A stretch of 64,000 nucleotides of DNA from Saccharothrix syringae (GCF_009498035.1 NZ_CP034550.1:8742001-8806000), one strand, 5' to 3'; shown: positions 39,741-48,551, counted from the first letter of the stretch. The notes: generated by a model not told the origin, from the sequence alone. Program-made: numbers and translations.

Positions 39741-39908
39741 TCACAGCGAGCTCTCGAACGCCGCGAACCGGTCGGGCAGCTCGGCGTTCTCCGCGAGGAT
39801 CCGGTGCAGCGCGGCGCGCAGCGCGGTGTCCGGCAATTCGGCCAGTCGGGCCAGGTCGATGCCCGTGACGTCCAGGAGCTCGGACTCCAGGACGGGTTCC
39901 TCAGCCAT
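39741..39908 (-). CDS. fxsA: FxSxx-COOH RiPP precursor peptide (55 aa)
   Basis: A 55-residue peptide starting MAEEPVLESELLDVTG and ending RFAAFESSL. The C-terminal FESSL fits the defining FxSxx-COOH pattern (Phe51, Ser53). The leader is acidic and helical (IDLARLAELPDTALRAALHRIL). It lies 203 bp from the divergent radical SAM gene and 198 bp upstream of fxsT on the same strand. In this RiPP family the FxsB enzyme joins the Phe ring to a residue two positions on, making a strained three-residue cyclophane, so Phe51-Glu-Ser53 is the expected crosslink here. The alternative, a chance frame, is unlikely given the exact motif and position. Confidence 0.9.
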   Translation of the reverse strand: MAEEPVLESELLDVTGIDLARLAELPDTALRAALHRILAENAELPDRFAAFESSL

Positions 39909-40110
39909 CTCCGGCGTACCCCCTCACCGCAATGCTGCGGGTTTGTCCGCTGTCACCCGATTGTCGGTGGGCCGACGGGCGCGGTTCCCATCGTAGTGAA
40001 GTGCGGGAGCGGTGCGCGTGAATCCTCCGATCGGCGGCAGTAGTGGGCGGCGGCCTGTGTTTCATTGGCTGCAGGGACCGGACTCGGGGGCGGCCGGAAT
40101 CGGGGGGTTG

Positions 40111-41232
40111 ATGAAAGCGCTGCCGTTTCGCCAGTTCGTGTTGAAGGTGCACGGTCGGTGCAACCTGGCTTGCGACTACTGCTACGTCTACGAACTGGCC
40201 GACCAGCGCTGGCGGACGCGGCCGCGGGCGATGTCGCCGGAAGTCGTCGCGCACACCGCCGAACGGGTGGCCGAGCACGTGCGCGCGCACGGGTTGGCCG
40301 AGGTCGAAGTCGTGCTGCACGGCGGGGAACCGCTGCTCGCGGGCCGTGCCGCGATCGCCTCGCTGGTTTCGGTGTTCCGCGCCGCGGTGCCCGCCCGGGT
40401 GCGGTTCACCGCGCAGACGAACGGCACCTTGCTGGACCGGGAATTCGCGGAGTTGTTCGACTCGCTGGGTGTTCGGGTCGGGGTGAGCGTGGACGGCCCG
40501 CCGGAAGCGCACGACCGGCACCGGGTGCGGCCCGGCGGTGGCGGCAGTTGGGCGGCGGTGCGTTCGGCGTTGACGTTGCTGCGCGGGTTTCCAGGGGTGT
40601 ACGGCGGCCTGCTGTGCGTGGTGGACGTGCGCAACGACCCGGTTCGCACCTACGAGTCGCTGCTGGAATTCTTCCCGCCCGCGGTGGATTTCCTGTTGCC
40701 GCACGGCAACTGGTCGGCACCGCCGCCGGGACGGGGGGCCGGCGCGCCCGGGACGCCTTACGCCGAGTGGCTGATCGCGGTGTTCGACCGCTGGTACGAG
40801 CGCCCGGTGACCGGGGTGCGGCTGTTCGAGGAGCTGCTGAACCTGCTGCTGGGCGGGCGTTCCGGGGTGGAGGGGATCGGGCTGAGCCCGTCCGCGCAGG
40901 TGGTGGTGGAGACCGACGGGTCGATCGAGGTCTCCGACATCCTGGCGTCCTCCTCGCCCGACGCGGCGGCGACCGGCCTGCACGTGGCGCGCGACCCGTT
41001 CGACGCGGCGGCGGAGCTGCCCCCGGTGCGCGCCGCGCGGGCGGGGGTGGCCGGGTTGTCCGGCGCGTGCCGGCGGTGCCCGGTGGTGCGGGTGTGCGGC
41101 GGCGGCCTGCGGGCGCACCGGTACCTGGCGGGCGCGGGGTTCGACCGGCCGTCGGTGTACTGCCCCGACCTGGCGCGGTTGATCGGCCACGTGCGGTCCC
41201 GGGTGGCCGCGGACCTCGCGGAGCTGGCGTGA
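40111..41232 (+). CDS. fxsB: FxsB-type radical SAM/SPASM cyclophane-forming maturase
   Basis: A 373-residue radical SAM enzyme. The 4Fe-4S/SAM motif is CNLACDYCY with Cys17, Cys21 and Cys24, preceded by FRQFVLKVHGR. VVLHGGEPLL follows, and a SPASM-like C-terminus has GACRRCPVVRVCGGGLRAHRY ... SVYC. It modifies the FxsA core by forming a carbon-carbon crosslink. ATG 40111 was chosen (GGGGGG upstream and family-like MKALPFRQFVLK start); the frame opens at 40012 but that part is not conserved. Its stop overlaps the HExxH gene by GTGA. In many relatives the HExxH protein is fused to the same chain; here it is separate. Confidence 0.93.
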   Translation: MKALPFRQFVLKVHGRCNLACDYCYVYELADQRWRTRPRAMSPEVVAHTAERVAEHVRAHGLAEVEVVLHGGEPLLAGRAAIASLVSVFRAAVPARVRFTAQTNGTLLDREFAELFDSLGVRVGVSVDGPPEAHDRHRVRPGGGGSWAAVRSALTLLRGFPGVYGGLLCVVDVRNDPVRTYESLLEFFPPAVDFLLPHGNWSAPPPGRGAGAPGTPYAEWLIAVFDRWYERPVTGVRLFEELLNLLLGGRSGVEGIGLSPSAQVVVETDGSIEVSDILASSSPDAAATGLHVARDPFDAAAELPPVRAARAGVAGLSGACRRCPVVRVCGGGLRAHRYLAGAGFDRPSVYCPDLARLIGHVRSRVAADLAELA

Positions 41233-42335
41233 GCGCCGCGCCGTTCCGGTTGACGGCGGCCGAGTTCACCGCGCTGGCCCGGGGCGGGGGCGGTCCGGCG
41301 GTGCGGGTGCTGCGGGCGGCTCGGCGCAGCCGGACCCTGCTGATGATCCGGTCGATCGCCGCCGCTCCGGCCGCTCGGCCGGCCTACGAGCTGCTGCGCG
41401 AGGTGCGGCGGGTGGCGCCGGCGGCGGTGGACCGGGTGCTGGACCACCCGTCGGTGGGTGCCTGGGCGACGCGGGCGGCGCTGGGGCGCGGTCGGCCCGA
41501 GGACCTGGCGTTCACGGCGGCCGCGGCGGCGGTGCGGGGTGGGGTGCCGGTGGAGCTGGAGTTCCCGCCGGCCGAGGTGTTCGCGCTGCCGTCGCTGGGG
41601 GTCGGGGTGGGGGTCGGGTTGGAGCCGTTGCCGGAGGTGGCGTTCGGTCCGGCGGTGTTCCAGGTGGACGTGTGGGCGGGTGGCGGCGTGCCGGCGGAGC
41701 TGCCGGTGGACACCGCGGTCGACCTGCCGCGGCTGCGGGAGCGGGTGGGGGCGGCCTGGGAGCTGCTGGCGCGGCACGACCCGGAGGTCGCGGCGGAGGT
41801 GGCCGAGGTGGTGCGGGTGCTGACGCCGATGCCGTCGTCGCCGGCGGGGACGAGCAGCGCGACGCTGGCCGACGCGTACGGGTGCGTGTTCCTCTCGCCC
41901 GCGCCGGACGCGGAGACCGTGGCGGTGACGTTGGCGCACGAGGCGCAGCACAGCAAGCTGGCCGCGTTGACGGACCTGTTCGCGCTGGTGGAGCCGGACC
42001 GCCGGGCGGTGTTCTACGCGCCGTGGCGGGAGGACCCGCGGCCGGCGGCCGGGTTGCTGCACGGGGTCTACGCGCACCTGGGCGTGGCGCGCTTCTGGCG
42101 GGGGCGGCCGGGTGGGGAGGTGGAGTACGCGCGGTGGCGGTCGGCCGCCCTGGAGGTCGCGGAGACGCTGCTGGGGAGCGGTGCGCTGACGGCGGTGGGG
42201 GTGCGGTTCGTGGGTGAGGTGGCGGGGGTGCTGCGGGAGTGGTGCGCCGAGCCGCTGCCGGCGGAGGCGTTGGCGGAGGCCGCGGCGGAGGCGGCCTCCC
42301 ACCGGGCGCGGTGGGAGGCCGCGCACCGCGGGTGA
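41229..42335 (+). CDS. HExxH-motif protein of the FxSxx-COOH system
   Basis: A 368-residue protein with the zinc-metalloprotease-like motif TLAHEAQHSKL (His237, Glu238, His241) and FRLTAAEFTALARGGGGPA at the N-terminus, as in the HEXXH domain proteins that accompany FxsB. It may be a protease that releases or trims the modified peptide, or a hydroxylase-like oxidase; the reaction is not settled for this branch. GTG 41229 overlaps fxsB, so equal production is likely. The residues 105-150 are Val/Gly-rich (VGVGVGLEPLPEV). Confidence 0.85.
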   Translation: MSAAPFRLTAAEFTALARGGGGPAVRVLRAARRSRTLLMIRSIAAAPAARPAYELLREVRRVAPAAVDRVLDHPSVGAWATRAALGRGRPEDLAFTAAAAAVRGGVPVELEFPPAEVFALPSLGVGVGVGLEPLPEVAFGPAVFQVDVWAGGGVPAELPVDTAVDLPRLRERVGAAWELLARHDPEVAAEVAEVVRVLTPMPSSPAGTSSATLADAYGCVFLSPAPDAETVAVTLAHEAQHSKLAALTDLFALVEPDRRAVFYAPWREDPRPAAGLLHGVYAHLGVARFWRGRPGGEVEYARWRSAALEVAETLLGSGALTAVGVRFVGEVAGVLREWCAEPLPAEALAEAAAEAASHRARWEAAHRG

Positions 42336-42371
42336 CCAGGGCGGGTGTCCGAAAGGCAGGCGGTCCGGGGT

Positions 42372-42446
42372 AAGTCGGCCCGGGGCAAGTCGGCCCGGGA
42401 GGTTCGATCGGGCGCGGTCGATCGGGCGCGGTCGATCGGGCGCGGT
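42372..42446 (+). repeat. Short tandem repeats downstream of the HExxH gene
   Basis: AAGTCGGCCCGGG occurs twice, 15 bp apart (42372 and 42387). CGATCGGGCGCGGT then occurs three times in tandem with a 14-bp period (42405-42446). They occupy most of the gap before the helicase gene. The CGATCG-rich units are not members of the 22-bp repeat family. Confidence 0.75.
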
Positions 42447-42559
42447 CGACCACGTCGGCTCCGGCCGGCGCCTGCGCCCCCTGGGGAACCGCTCACACCC
42501 GGGCGACGCGCCGACCCCGGTCCGCGGCACCGCCCCCGCCGCCAGCGATACTGCCCGCC

Positions 42560-45500
42560 ATGCCCAACTCCGCCGGCCGCCTCCTGCACTCCCCCGCGGA
42601 CCTGGTGGACCTGCTGGAGTGCGAGCACCGCACCCGCCTCACCCTGGCCCTGGCCCACGGCCTCCCCGGCGCCCCCGCACCGGACGAGCCCCGCCGCCCC
42701 TCCCCCGAGCACACCGGGGCCCACGAGCGGGCCGTGCTGGCCCGCCTGGCCGAGGGCCGCGAAGTCGTCACCGTCCCCGACACCCCGGACGCCGCCGAGC
42801 GCACCGCCGCCGCCCTGGCCGACCGCGTCCCCGTGATCCGGGGCGCCACCTTCCACGCCGACGGCTTCCACGGCCGCGCCGACTTCCTGGTCGCCGCCGA
42901 CCTCGGCACCGGGCACGGCACCGGGCACGGCTACGAGCCGCACGGCGCGGAGCTCGCCCACCACGCCACCCCGGCCGCCGTGGTGCGGTTGACCGCGTTC
43001 GCGCTGGCCCTGGGGGCCGACGCGGGCCCGCACACCCACCTGCACCTGGCCGACGGCACCACCCGCACCTTCCGGGTCGCCGACTTCCTGCCGCTGGTCA
43101 GCGACCTGCGCAACCGGTTGCGCGCCCGCGCGTCCCAGCCGCCCGCCCTGCCCGAGCGGCTGTGGGACGACGAGCGCCCGGCCTGCGCGACCTGCCGCTT
43201 CGGCCGCCACTGCGCGTCCGGGCGCGAGCGGGACCGGGACCTGTCGCTGGTCGCGGGCATCCGCACCGACCAGCGCCGCAAGCTCCGCGCGGCGGGGCTG
43301 GCCACGATCGACGCGCTGGCCCGCGCCACCGCCGCCGACAAGCCGGTCACCATGTCGGCCACGACGTTCCAGGGCCTGCGCGCGCAGGCCGCGCTCCAGG
43401 TGGTCCAGGACCGTTCCCGCACGGCGGCGAACCCGACCGGCGAGGTGGCGTTCGAGCTGGTCGCGCCCGAGGCGCTGGCCGCGCTGCCGGTGCCCGACCC
43501 CGGCGATTTGTTCCTGGACGTGGCGGGCTACCCGCACGCGCTCGACGGCGAGGGGCTGGAGTTCCTGTTCGGCGCGGTGGACGCCGAGGGCGCGTTCACG
43601 CCGTCCTGGGCCCACACCCGGCCCGCGGAGAAGGCCGCGTTCGAGGGGTTCGTCGACCTCGTGGTCGGGCGGCTGGAGGCCAACCCGGGCGCGCACGTCT
43701 ACCACTACACCCCGCACGAGGTGGAGGCGCTGAAGAGGCTGGCCGCGCTGCACGGCACCCGTGAGGACGCCGTCGACCACCTGCTGCGGTCCGGCGCGCT
43801 GGTGGACCTGCACGCGGTGGTGCGCAAGGCGCTGCGGGTGTCGCAGCGCTCGTACTCGATCCGGCACCTGGAACCGCTCTTCGCGCCCGGTCGCACCCCG
43901 ACCGCGCTGCCCGGCGCCGAGGCGTACGAGGAGTACCTGGCGCTGCGCGAGGTGGACCCGGAGCGCGCCGGGGAGGTCCTGGCCGGCATCGCCGGCGGCG
44001 TGGCCGCCGACTGCGCCGCCACCCTGCGGCTGTACCGGTTCCTGCTCGACGTCCGCGCCGAGGCGGGCGTGCAGCCGCACGTGCCCGAGCCGTCGTTCAC
44101 GCAGGAGATCGAGGACGAGCTGGCCGCGCAGCGCCGGGCCGAGCGGGCGGCGCGGCTGGCCGCCGTGGTCGACCCGCTGCTGGAGGGGCTGCCGGACAAC
44201 CCCGCGGAGGCCACCGACGACGAGCGCGCGCGGGCGCTGCTGGCCGCCGCCGTCGGCTACCACCGGCGCGAGACCAACCCGGCGTGGTGGGACTTCTTCC
44301 GGCGGATGGCCGCGCCGCTGCCCGAGCTGGAGGCGGACAGCGCGTGCGCGGTGCCCGTGTCGGTGCGCGCCGACGACTGGGTGCTGCCGTCCGGGCGGGT
44401 GCGCCGGGCCAAGCGCGAGGTGCGCGTGTGGTGCGACCCGGAGCGACCGCACCCGTTCGCCCCGGGCGACCAGGTCCGGCTGCTCTACAAGGGCACGCCC
44501 AACCGCAGCCGGGACGCGGTGGTGCTCGCCGAGTCGGCCGAGGACGTCGTGCTCCAGGAGAGCACCGCGCCGGACGAGGTGGACGGCGAGCAGCCGATCG
44601 CGGTGCTGCCCGGCAGCCCGGTCCGGCCCACGCCCAAGGACGAGGCGGTCTACGACCTGGCGGCGGCCGTGGTGGACGTGCTGCCCGAGCTGCCGCCGCA
44701 CCCCGGCGTGGACCTGGTGCGGCGCACGCCGCCGCGGTTGCGCACCGGGGCGCTGCCGCGCTCGGGCGACGTGATCGCCGACGTCATCGCGGCGGTGGAC
44801 GCGCTGGAGGGCTCGACCCTGGCCGTGCAGGGGCCGCCGGGCGCGGGCAAGACCTACCTGGCCGGGCGGCTGATCGCGCACCTGATCCGCGGCGGTCGCA
44901 GCGTCGGCGTGACCTCGACCAGCCACAAGGCCGTGGAGAACGTGCTGTCGGCCGCGCTGGCGGCGGGGCGCGAGCTGGGCGTGCCGATCCCGACCGCGAA
45001 GCGGCCCAAGGGCACGCCCGCTCGCGAGTGCGCCTGGGAGCAGCCGCGGGACAACCCGGCGCTGGTGCGGTGGCGCAACGACCAGGGCGCGGGGCACCTG
45101 GTGGGCGGCACCGCGTGGACGTTCGCCAACACCGCGCTGCGCGAGCAGCCGTTCGACGTGCTGATCGTGGACGAGGCCGGGCAGTTCGCGCTGGCCGACG
45201 CGCTGGCCGTGTCGACGTGCGCGCGCAACCTCGTGCTGCTGGGCGACCCGCAGCAGTTGCCGCAGGTCGTGCAGGGCACGCACCCGGCGGGCGCGGAGGC
45301 GTCGGCGCTCGGGCACCTGATCGGCGACGCCGACGTGATCCCGCCGGAGCTGGGCTACTTCCTCGACCAGACGCGGCGGATGCACCCGGCGGTGTGCGAA
45401 CCGGTGTCGAACCTGTCCTACGCCGGGCTGCTGCACGCCCACCCCAGCGCCGCCGCACGGGGTGTGGCCGGCGTGCCGCCCGGGGTGTACCTGCGGTCGG

Positions 45501-45997
45501 TGGAGCACTCCGGCAACACCACGTCGTCGGCCGAGGAGGCGGCGGCCGTGGTGGGGGTGGTGCGGTCGCTGATGGGTCGCATGTGGACGGACGGGCCGGG
45601 CGCGCGGGCGCTGGACGAGGACGACTTCCTGGTCGTGGCCCCGTACAACGTGCAGGTGCGGCTGGTGCGGCGGCTGCTGGAGAAGCAGGGGTACGAGGGG
45701 GTGCGGGTCGGCACGGTGGACCGGTTCCAGGGGCAGGAGGCGCCCGTGGTGATCACCACCATGACGTCGTCGGCGGCCGTCGACCTGCCGCGCGGCCTGG
45801 ACTTCCTGCTGTCGCGCAACCGGTTGAACGTGGCGCTGTCGCGGGCGCAGGCCGTCGCGGTCGTGGTGTGCTCGCCGAGGCTGGTGGAGGCCGACGTGCG
45901 CGACGTCGACCAGCTCCGTTTGGTCTCCGGGATGATCGGCCTGATGGCTGGCGCCGCTTCGTGGGACATCCACGACATCTATGACCAAGACCTATGA
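42560..45997 (+). CDS. TM0106-family RecB-like domain fused to SF1 (UPF1-like) helicase
   Basis: An 1145-residue protein. The N-terminal third is a TM0106-type RecB-like nuclease domain with GRADFLVAADL near residue 107 and a Cys cluster CATCRFGRHC near 208. Where active relatives have an Asp-x-Lys pair before LA.HA, this protein reads PHGAELAHHA, so the nuclease centre looks disabled. A second RNase-H/Cas4-like half follows (GDLFLDVAGYPH, VYHYTPHEVEALKRL). The C-terminal helicase has QGPPGAGKT near 757, LIVDEAGQFALADAL near 870, LLGDPQQLPQV, VGTVDRFQGQEAPV and NRLNVALSRAQ. It probably acts in DNA or RNA repair or defence. Start ATG 42560. Confidence 0.88.
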   Translation: MPNSAGRLLHSPADLVDLLECEHRTRLTLALAHGLPGAPAPDEPRRPSPEHTGAHERAVLARLAEGREVVTVPDTPDAAERTAAALADRVPVIRGATFHADGFHGRADFLVAADLGTGHGTGHGYEPHGAELAHHATPAAVVRLTAFALALGADAGPHTHLHLADGTTRTFRVADFLPLVSDLRNRLRARASQPPALPERLWDDERPACATCRFGRHCASGRERDRDLSLVAGIRTDQRRKLRAAGLATIDALARATAADKPVTMSATTFQGLRAQAALQVVQDRSRTAANPTGEVAFELVAPEALAALPVPDPGDLFLDVAGYPHALDGEGLEFLFGAVDAEGAFTPSWAHTRPAEKAAFEGFVDLVVGRLEANPGAHVYHYTPHEVEALKRLAALHGTREDAVDHLLRSGALVDLHAVVRKALRVSQRSYSIRHLEPLFAPGRTPTALPGAEAYEEYLALREVDPERAGEVLAGIAGGVAADCAATLRLYRFLLDVRAEAGVQPHVPEPSFTQEIEDELAAQRRAERAARLAAVVDPLLEGLPDNPAEATDDERARALLAAAVGYHRRETNPAWWDFFRRMAAPLPELEADSACAVPVSVRADDWVLPSGRVRRAKREVRVWCDPERPHPFAPGDQVRLLYKGTPNRSRDAVVLAESAEDVVLQESTAPDEVDGEQPIAVLPGSPVRPTPKDEAVYDLAAAVVDVLPELPPHPGVDLVRRTPPRLRTGALPRSGDVIADVIAAVDALEGSTLAVQGPPGAGKTYLAGRLIAHLIRGGRSVGVTSTSHKAVENVLSAALAAGRELGVPIPTAKRPKGTPARECAWEQPRDNPALVRWRNDQGAGHLVGGTAWTFANTALREQPFDVLIVDEAGQFALADALAVSTCARNLVLLGDPQQLPQVVQGTHPAGAEASALGHLIGDADVIPPELGYFLDQTRRMHPAVCEPVSNLSYAGLLHAHPSAAARGVAGVPPGVYLRSVEHSGNTTSSAEEAAAVVGVVRSLMGRMWTDGPGARALDEDDFLVVAPYNVQVRLVRRLLEKQGYEGVRVGTVDRFQGQEAPVVITTMTSSAAVDLPRGLDFLLSRNRLNVALSRAQAVAVVVCSPRLVEADVRDVDQLRLVSGMIGLMAGAASWDIHDIYDQDL

Positions 45998-46068
45998 CAC
46001 CTTGGGCCCAACTGCTCTTAACGTCGTAACACGCGAGAACCTTCCCACCCTGCACCGAAGGAGATCGT

Positions 46069-46614
46069 GTGGTCGAGAAGTTCGCGCGCCCGTTGGCGGG
46101 CGCGGTGTTGACGACGCTCGCCCTGGTGGCGGCGGTGCTGGTCAGCCCGGCTTCGGCGGCGGGCGCCCCGCCGTCGGCGATGGCCAGGACCGTCTACTAC
46201 AGCGCCTCCGGCTACTCGGCGGAAGCCGACCAGGCCGCGCAGATCTGGAACTCCCGGGTGCCCAACCTGCGGCTCGTCCGCGGGGGCAGCGCCACGATCC
46301 GGATCTACGCGACCACCGGTGGCGGTTCCCGGGCCTATCCCTGCGGGCTCGGGTGCGCCACGATCTACATCGATTCACAGGACGTGGCGGCGGGTCACTC
46401 GTCGCTGCGGATCGTGGCGCACGAGGTCGGGCACGGCCTGGGCCTGCCCGACAACTACAACGGCGTCTGCTCGTACCTGATGTCGGGTGGCAGCGCGGGC
46501 ACGTCCTGCCGCAACGCCTACCCGAACTCGCAGGAGGCCAACCGGGTGAACCAGCTGTTCGCGGGCGCCCTGACCGCCTCGGCGGTCGACTCCGGGGTGT
46601 ACGCGAGGGGCTGA
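46069..46614 (+). CDS. Snapalysin-type secreted metalloprotease (M7)
   Basis: A 181-residue exported protease. Signal peptide about 1-30 (LAGAVLTTLALVAAVLVSPASA). The mature part has ARTVYYSASGYSAEADQAAQIWN, the zinc motif AHEVGHGLGLPDNYNGVCSYLMSGGSAGTSC with two His ligands and the aspartate ligand typical of the aspzincin-like M7 family. Length and cysteines fit snapalysin. GTG 46069 follows GAAGGAGATC. Unlike the classic Streptomyces locus, no divergent LysR activator is next to it. A 15-bp perfect hairpin ends the gene. Confidence 0.93.
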   Translation: MVEKFARPLAGAVLTTLALVAAVLVSPASAAGAPPSAMARTVYYSASGYSAEADQAAQIWNSRVPNLRLVRGGSATIRIYATTGGGSRAYPCGLGCATIYIDSQDVAAGHSSLRIVAHEVGHGLGLPDNYNGVCSYLMSGGSAGTSCRNAYPNSQEANRVNQLFAGALTASAVDSGVYARG

Positions 46615-46622
46615 CGCACAAC

Positions 46623-46661
46623 GCGGTGCGGGCGGTCGCCCCCCTCGACCGCCCGCACCGC
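46623..46661 (+). terminator. Perfect 15-bp stem terminator after snapalysin
   Basis: GCGGTGCGGGCGGTC (46623-46637) and GACCGCCCGCACCGC (46647-46661) pair perfectly with a 9-base loop, 9 bp after the stop codon. There is no U-tract. Confidence 0.75.
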
Positions 46662-46720
46662 CGCGCCCTCCACCCCGGCACCGCGCGGGCGCGGTTCGGC
46701 GCACGGGTACGGTTCACGTG

Positions 46721-46897
46721 GTGGAAGTGACCGATCCGGTGCGCGAGGAGGAGTTCCAGGCCGTGGAACCCGGGAACCGCCGGCTGGACGGGTGCGTCCC
46801 GACCGCGAGCCCCGGCGAGGAGTCCAGGGGCGGCTTCCACGAGCCGGTGGCCGCCGGAATCGAGCGCTCCCCGGTCGAACCGGGCGCGTGCCGGTGA
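46721..46897 (+). CDS. Small ORF (58 aa), first of a GTGA-overlapping chain
   Basis: Reads MEVTDPVREEEFQAVEPGNR... and ends PVEPGACR. No family is recognised. Nearly all codons end in G or C. Its stop overlaps the next small ORF by GTGA, which in turn overlaps the DUF488 gene the same way. Such a chain is unlikely to persist by chance, but no independent evidence of expression exists. It might be a remnant of a longer gene. Confidence 0.4.
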   Translation: MEVTDPVREEEFQAVEPGNRRLDGCVPTASPGEESRGGFHEPVAAGIERSPVEPGACR

Positions 46898-47061
46898 GGC
46901 CCGGCGCGGTGCCGGCGATCGGCCGCTCGACGCACGACCTGCCGGTCCCGGTGGGGCTGCTCCGGCAGGTCGAGGGCCACGCCTCGGCGGTGGACCGCCT
47001 CGTGACCGGGTTCGGGCCGGCCGGGGAGGAGTTCCGCGCCGACGGGGCGGTGGAGGCGTGA
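46894..47061 (+). CDS. Small ORF (55 aa) with DUF488-like start, second of the chain
   Basis: Reads MRPGAVPAIGRSTHDLPVPVGLLRQVEG and ends RADGAVEA. The phrase AIGRSTHDL...LLRQ resembles the N-terminus of DUF488 proteins (TIGHST...F..LL), so it may be a truncated duplicate of the following gene. Third-position GC is close to total. Overlaps on both sides are GTGA. Confidence 0.4.
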   Translation: MRPGAVPAIGRSTHDLPVPVGLLRQVEGHASAVDRLVTGFGPAGEEFRADGAVEA

Positions 47062-47495
47062 AGATTCACACCATCGGGTTCACGAAGAAGCCCGCCGAGA
47101 AGTTCTTCGGCCTGCTGCGCGCGTCCGGGGCGTCGACCCTGGTCGACGTCCGGCTCAACAACGTCTCGCAGCTGGCGGGGTTCGCCAAGCGGAACGACCT
47201 GGAGTACTTCCTCCGCGAGCTGTGCGGCATGGCGTACGTCCACCGGCCGGACCTGGCACCGACGCAGGCCATGCTCGACGAGTACCGGAAGCGGGGCTCC
47301 GGCTGGGCGGCGTACGAGGAGCGGTTCCTCGACCTCATGGGGCGGCGCGAGGTCGAGAGCACCGTGCCCCGGGAGCTGGTCGACAACGCGGTCCTGCTCT
47401 GCAGCGAGGACAAGCCGCACCACTGCCACCGCCGACTGGTCGCCGAGCACCTCGCGCGGCACTGGGGTGACGTCGAAGTCCGGCACCTCGTCTGA
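47058..47495 (+). CDS. DUF488 family protein
   Basis: A 145-residue cytosolic protein. It begins KIHTIGFTKKPAEKFFGLLR and has the DUF488 signatures VDVRLNN near residue 30, FLRELCGMAYVHRPDLAPT and LLCSEDKPHHCHRRLVAEHL with the conserved Cys and His residues near 115. The reaction is unknown; the cysteine cluster suggests nucleotide or sulfur chemistry. GTG 47058 overlaps the preceding small ORF. Many relatives start TIGHS, here TIGFT. Confidence 0.88.
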   Translation: MKIHTIGFTKKPAEKFFGLLRASGASTLVDVRLNNVSQLAGFAKRNDLEYFLRELCGMAYVHRPDLAPTQAMLDEYRKRGSGWAAYEERFLDLMGRREVESTVPRELVDNAVLLCSEDKPHHCHRRLVAEHLARHWGDVEVRHLV

Positions 47496-47550
47496 GCCTG
47501 CGGTGCGAGGTCGGCACCCTCGCCGTTCTGTCGGCGCTGGCCGGCGGAAC

Positions 47551-47581
47551 GAAAGCAGGGGCCCCGGGCGAGGACCCCTGC
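47551..47581 (-). terminator. Hairpin terminator, twin of the one at 9714
   Basis: GCAGGGG (47555-47561) pairs with CCCCTGC (47575-47581). On the minus strand it is followed by TTTCG, 12 bp after the solute-binding protein stop. With the 9714-9746 hairpin it shares GAAAGCAGGGG, a CCCC/GGGCGA loop and ACCCCTGC. Confidence 0.75.
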
Positions 47582-47592
47582 CCAGCACGACC

Positions 47593-48551
47593 TCAGGACG
47601 TCTTCGGCAAGCCCGGCGGGTTGATCTCGGACTTCTCCACCGCCTCCCCCGCCAACCCCCACCGCTCCAGCACCTCGGCGTACTTGCCGTTCGCGATCAG
47701 GTGGTCGACGGCCTTCGCGACCGGCTCGACGAGCCCGCTCCCCTTCTTCGTGGTCACCGCGATCTTGCCCTGCAGCTCCCCGCCACCGGAGAAGGTGCCG
47801 ATGACCTCGGTCTTCCCCGACGTGGCCACGTGGTACGCCGAGGTCGGGTTCGGGCCGAAGTACGCGTCGATCCGACCGGACTCCAGGGCCAGGTAGTAGT
47901 CGGACGCGTTCTTGTAGTACTTGATGTCCGTCGCCGGCCTGCCCGCCGCCTCGTTGGCCTTGCTCCAGTCGACCAGGATCTTCTCCTGGTTGGTGCCCGA
48001 GTCGACCGCGACGACCTTCCCGGCCACGTCCTCGGGCCCGTCCACCCGCCACGAGCCGCCCTTGAGGGCTTCGAACGCGAGCGTGTCCAGGCGGTAGGTG
48101 GCGAAGTCGTACTTCTCCTTGCGCTCCTCGGTCACGGTGATGTTCGAGATGCCCAGCGCGTACTGGCCGCTGTCGAGGCCGACGAACAGGTTCTCCCAGG
48201 ACGACACCTCCAGCTGCGCCTCCAGGCCGAGCACGCCGGCGACGAGCACGGCGATGTCGGTCTCCACGCCGATGGGCGTCTTGTCGTCGGTGGCGTAGAA
48301 GCGCAGCGGCGGCGCGGTGCCGGCCGAGCCGCCTACGGTGATGCGGCCCTCGCGGCGGAACCGCTCGGGCACCAGGGCGGCGATGGCGTCGACCTTCTCC
48401 GCGGTGACGCGCTGCTGGTCGGGACCGAGGTTGATGACCTTGCCGCCGCTGACGACCTGGTCCTCCGCGTCGGCGCCCGCGCACGCCGTCAGCGCCAGGG
48501 CCGCGGCGGCGATGAGGGCGGGAATCCTGAAGTGGGACAAGGGTTTCTCCA

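Noticed and set aside
42068..45988. Very long minus-strand open frame (1306 codons) opposite the helicase gene
   Set aside because: Its translation is His/Gln/Arg/Gly-rich low-complexity text typical of antisense frames in GC-rich genes, while the plus strand carries complete helicase motifs.
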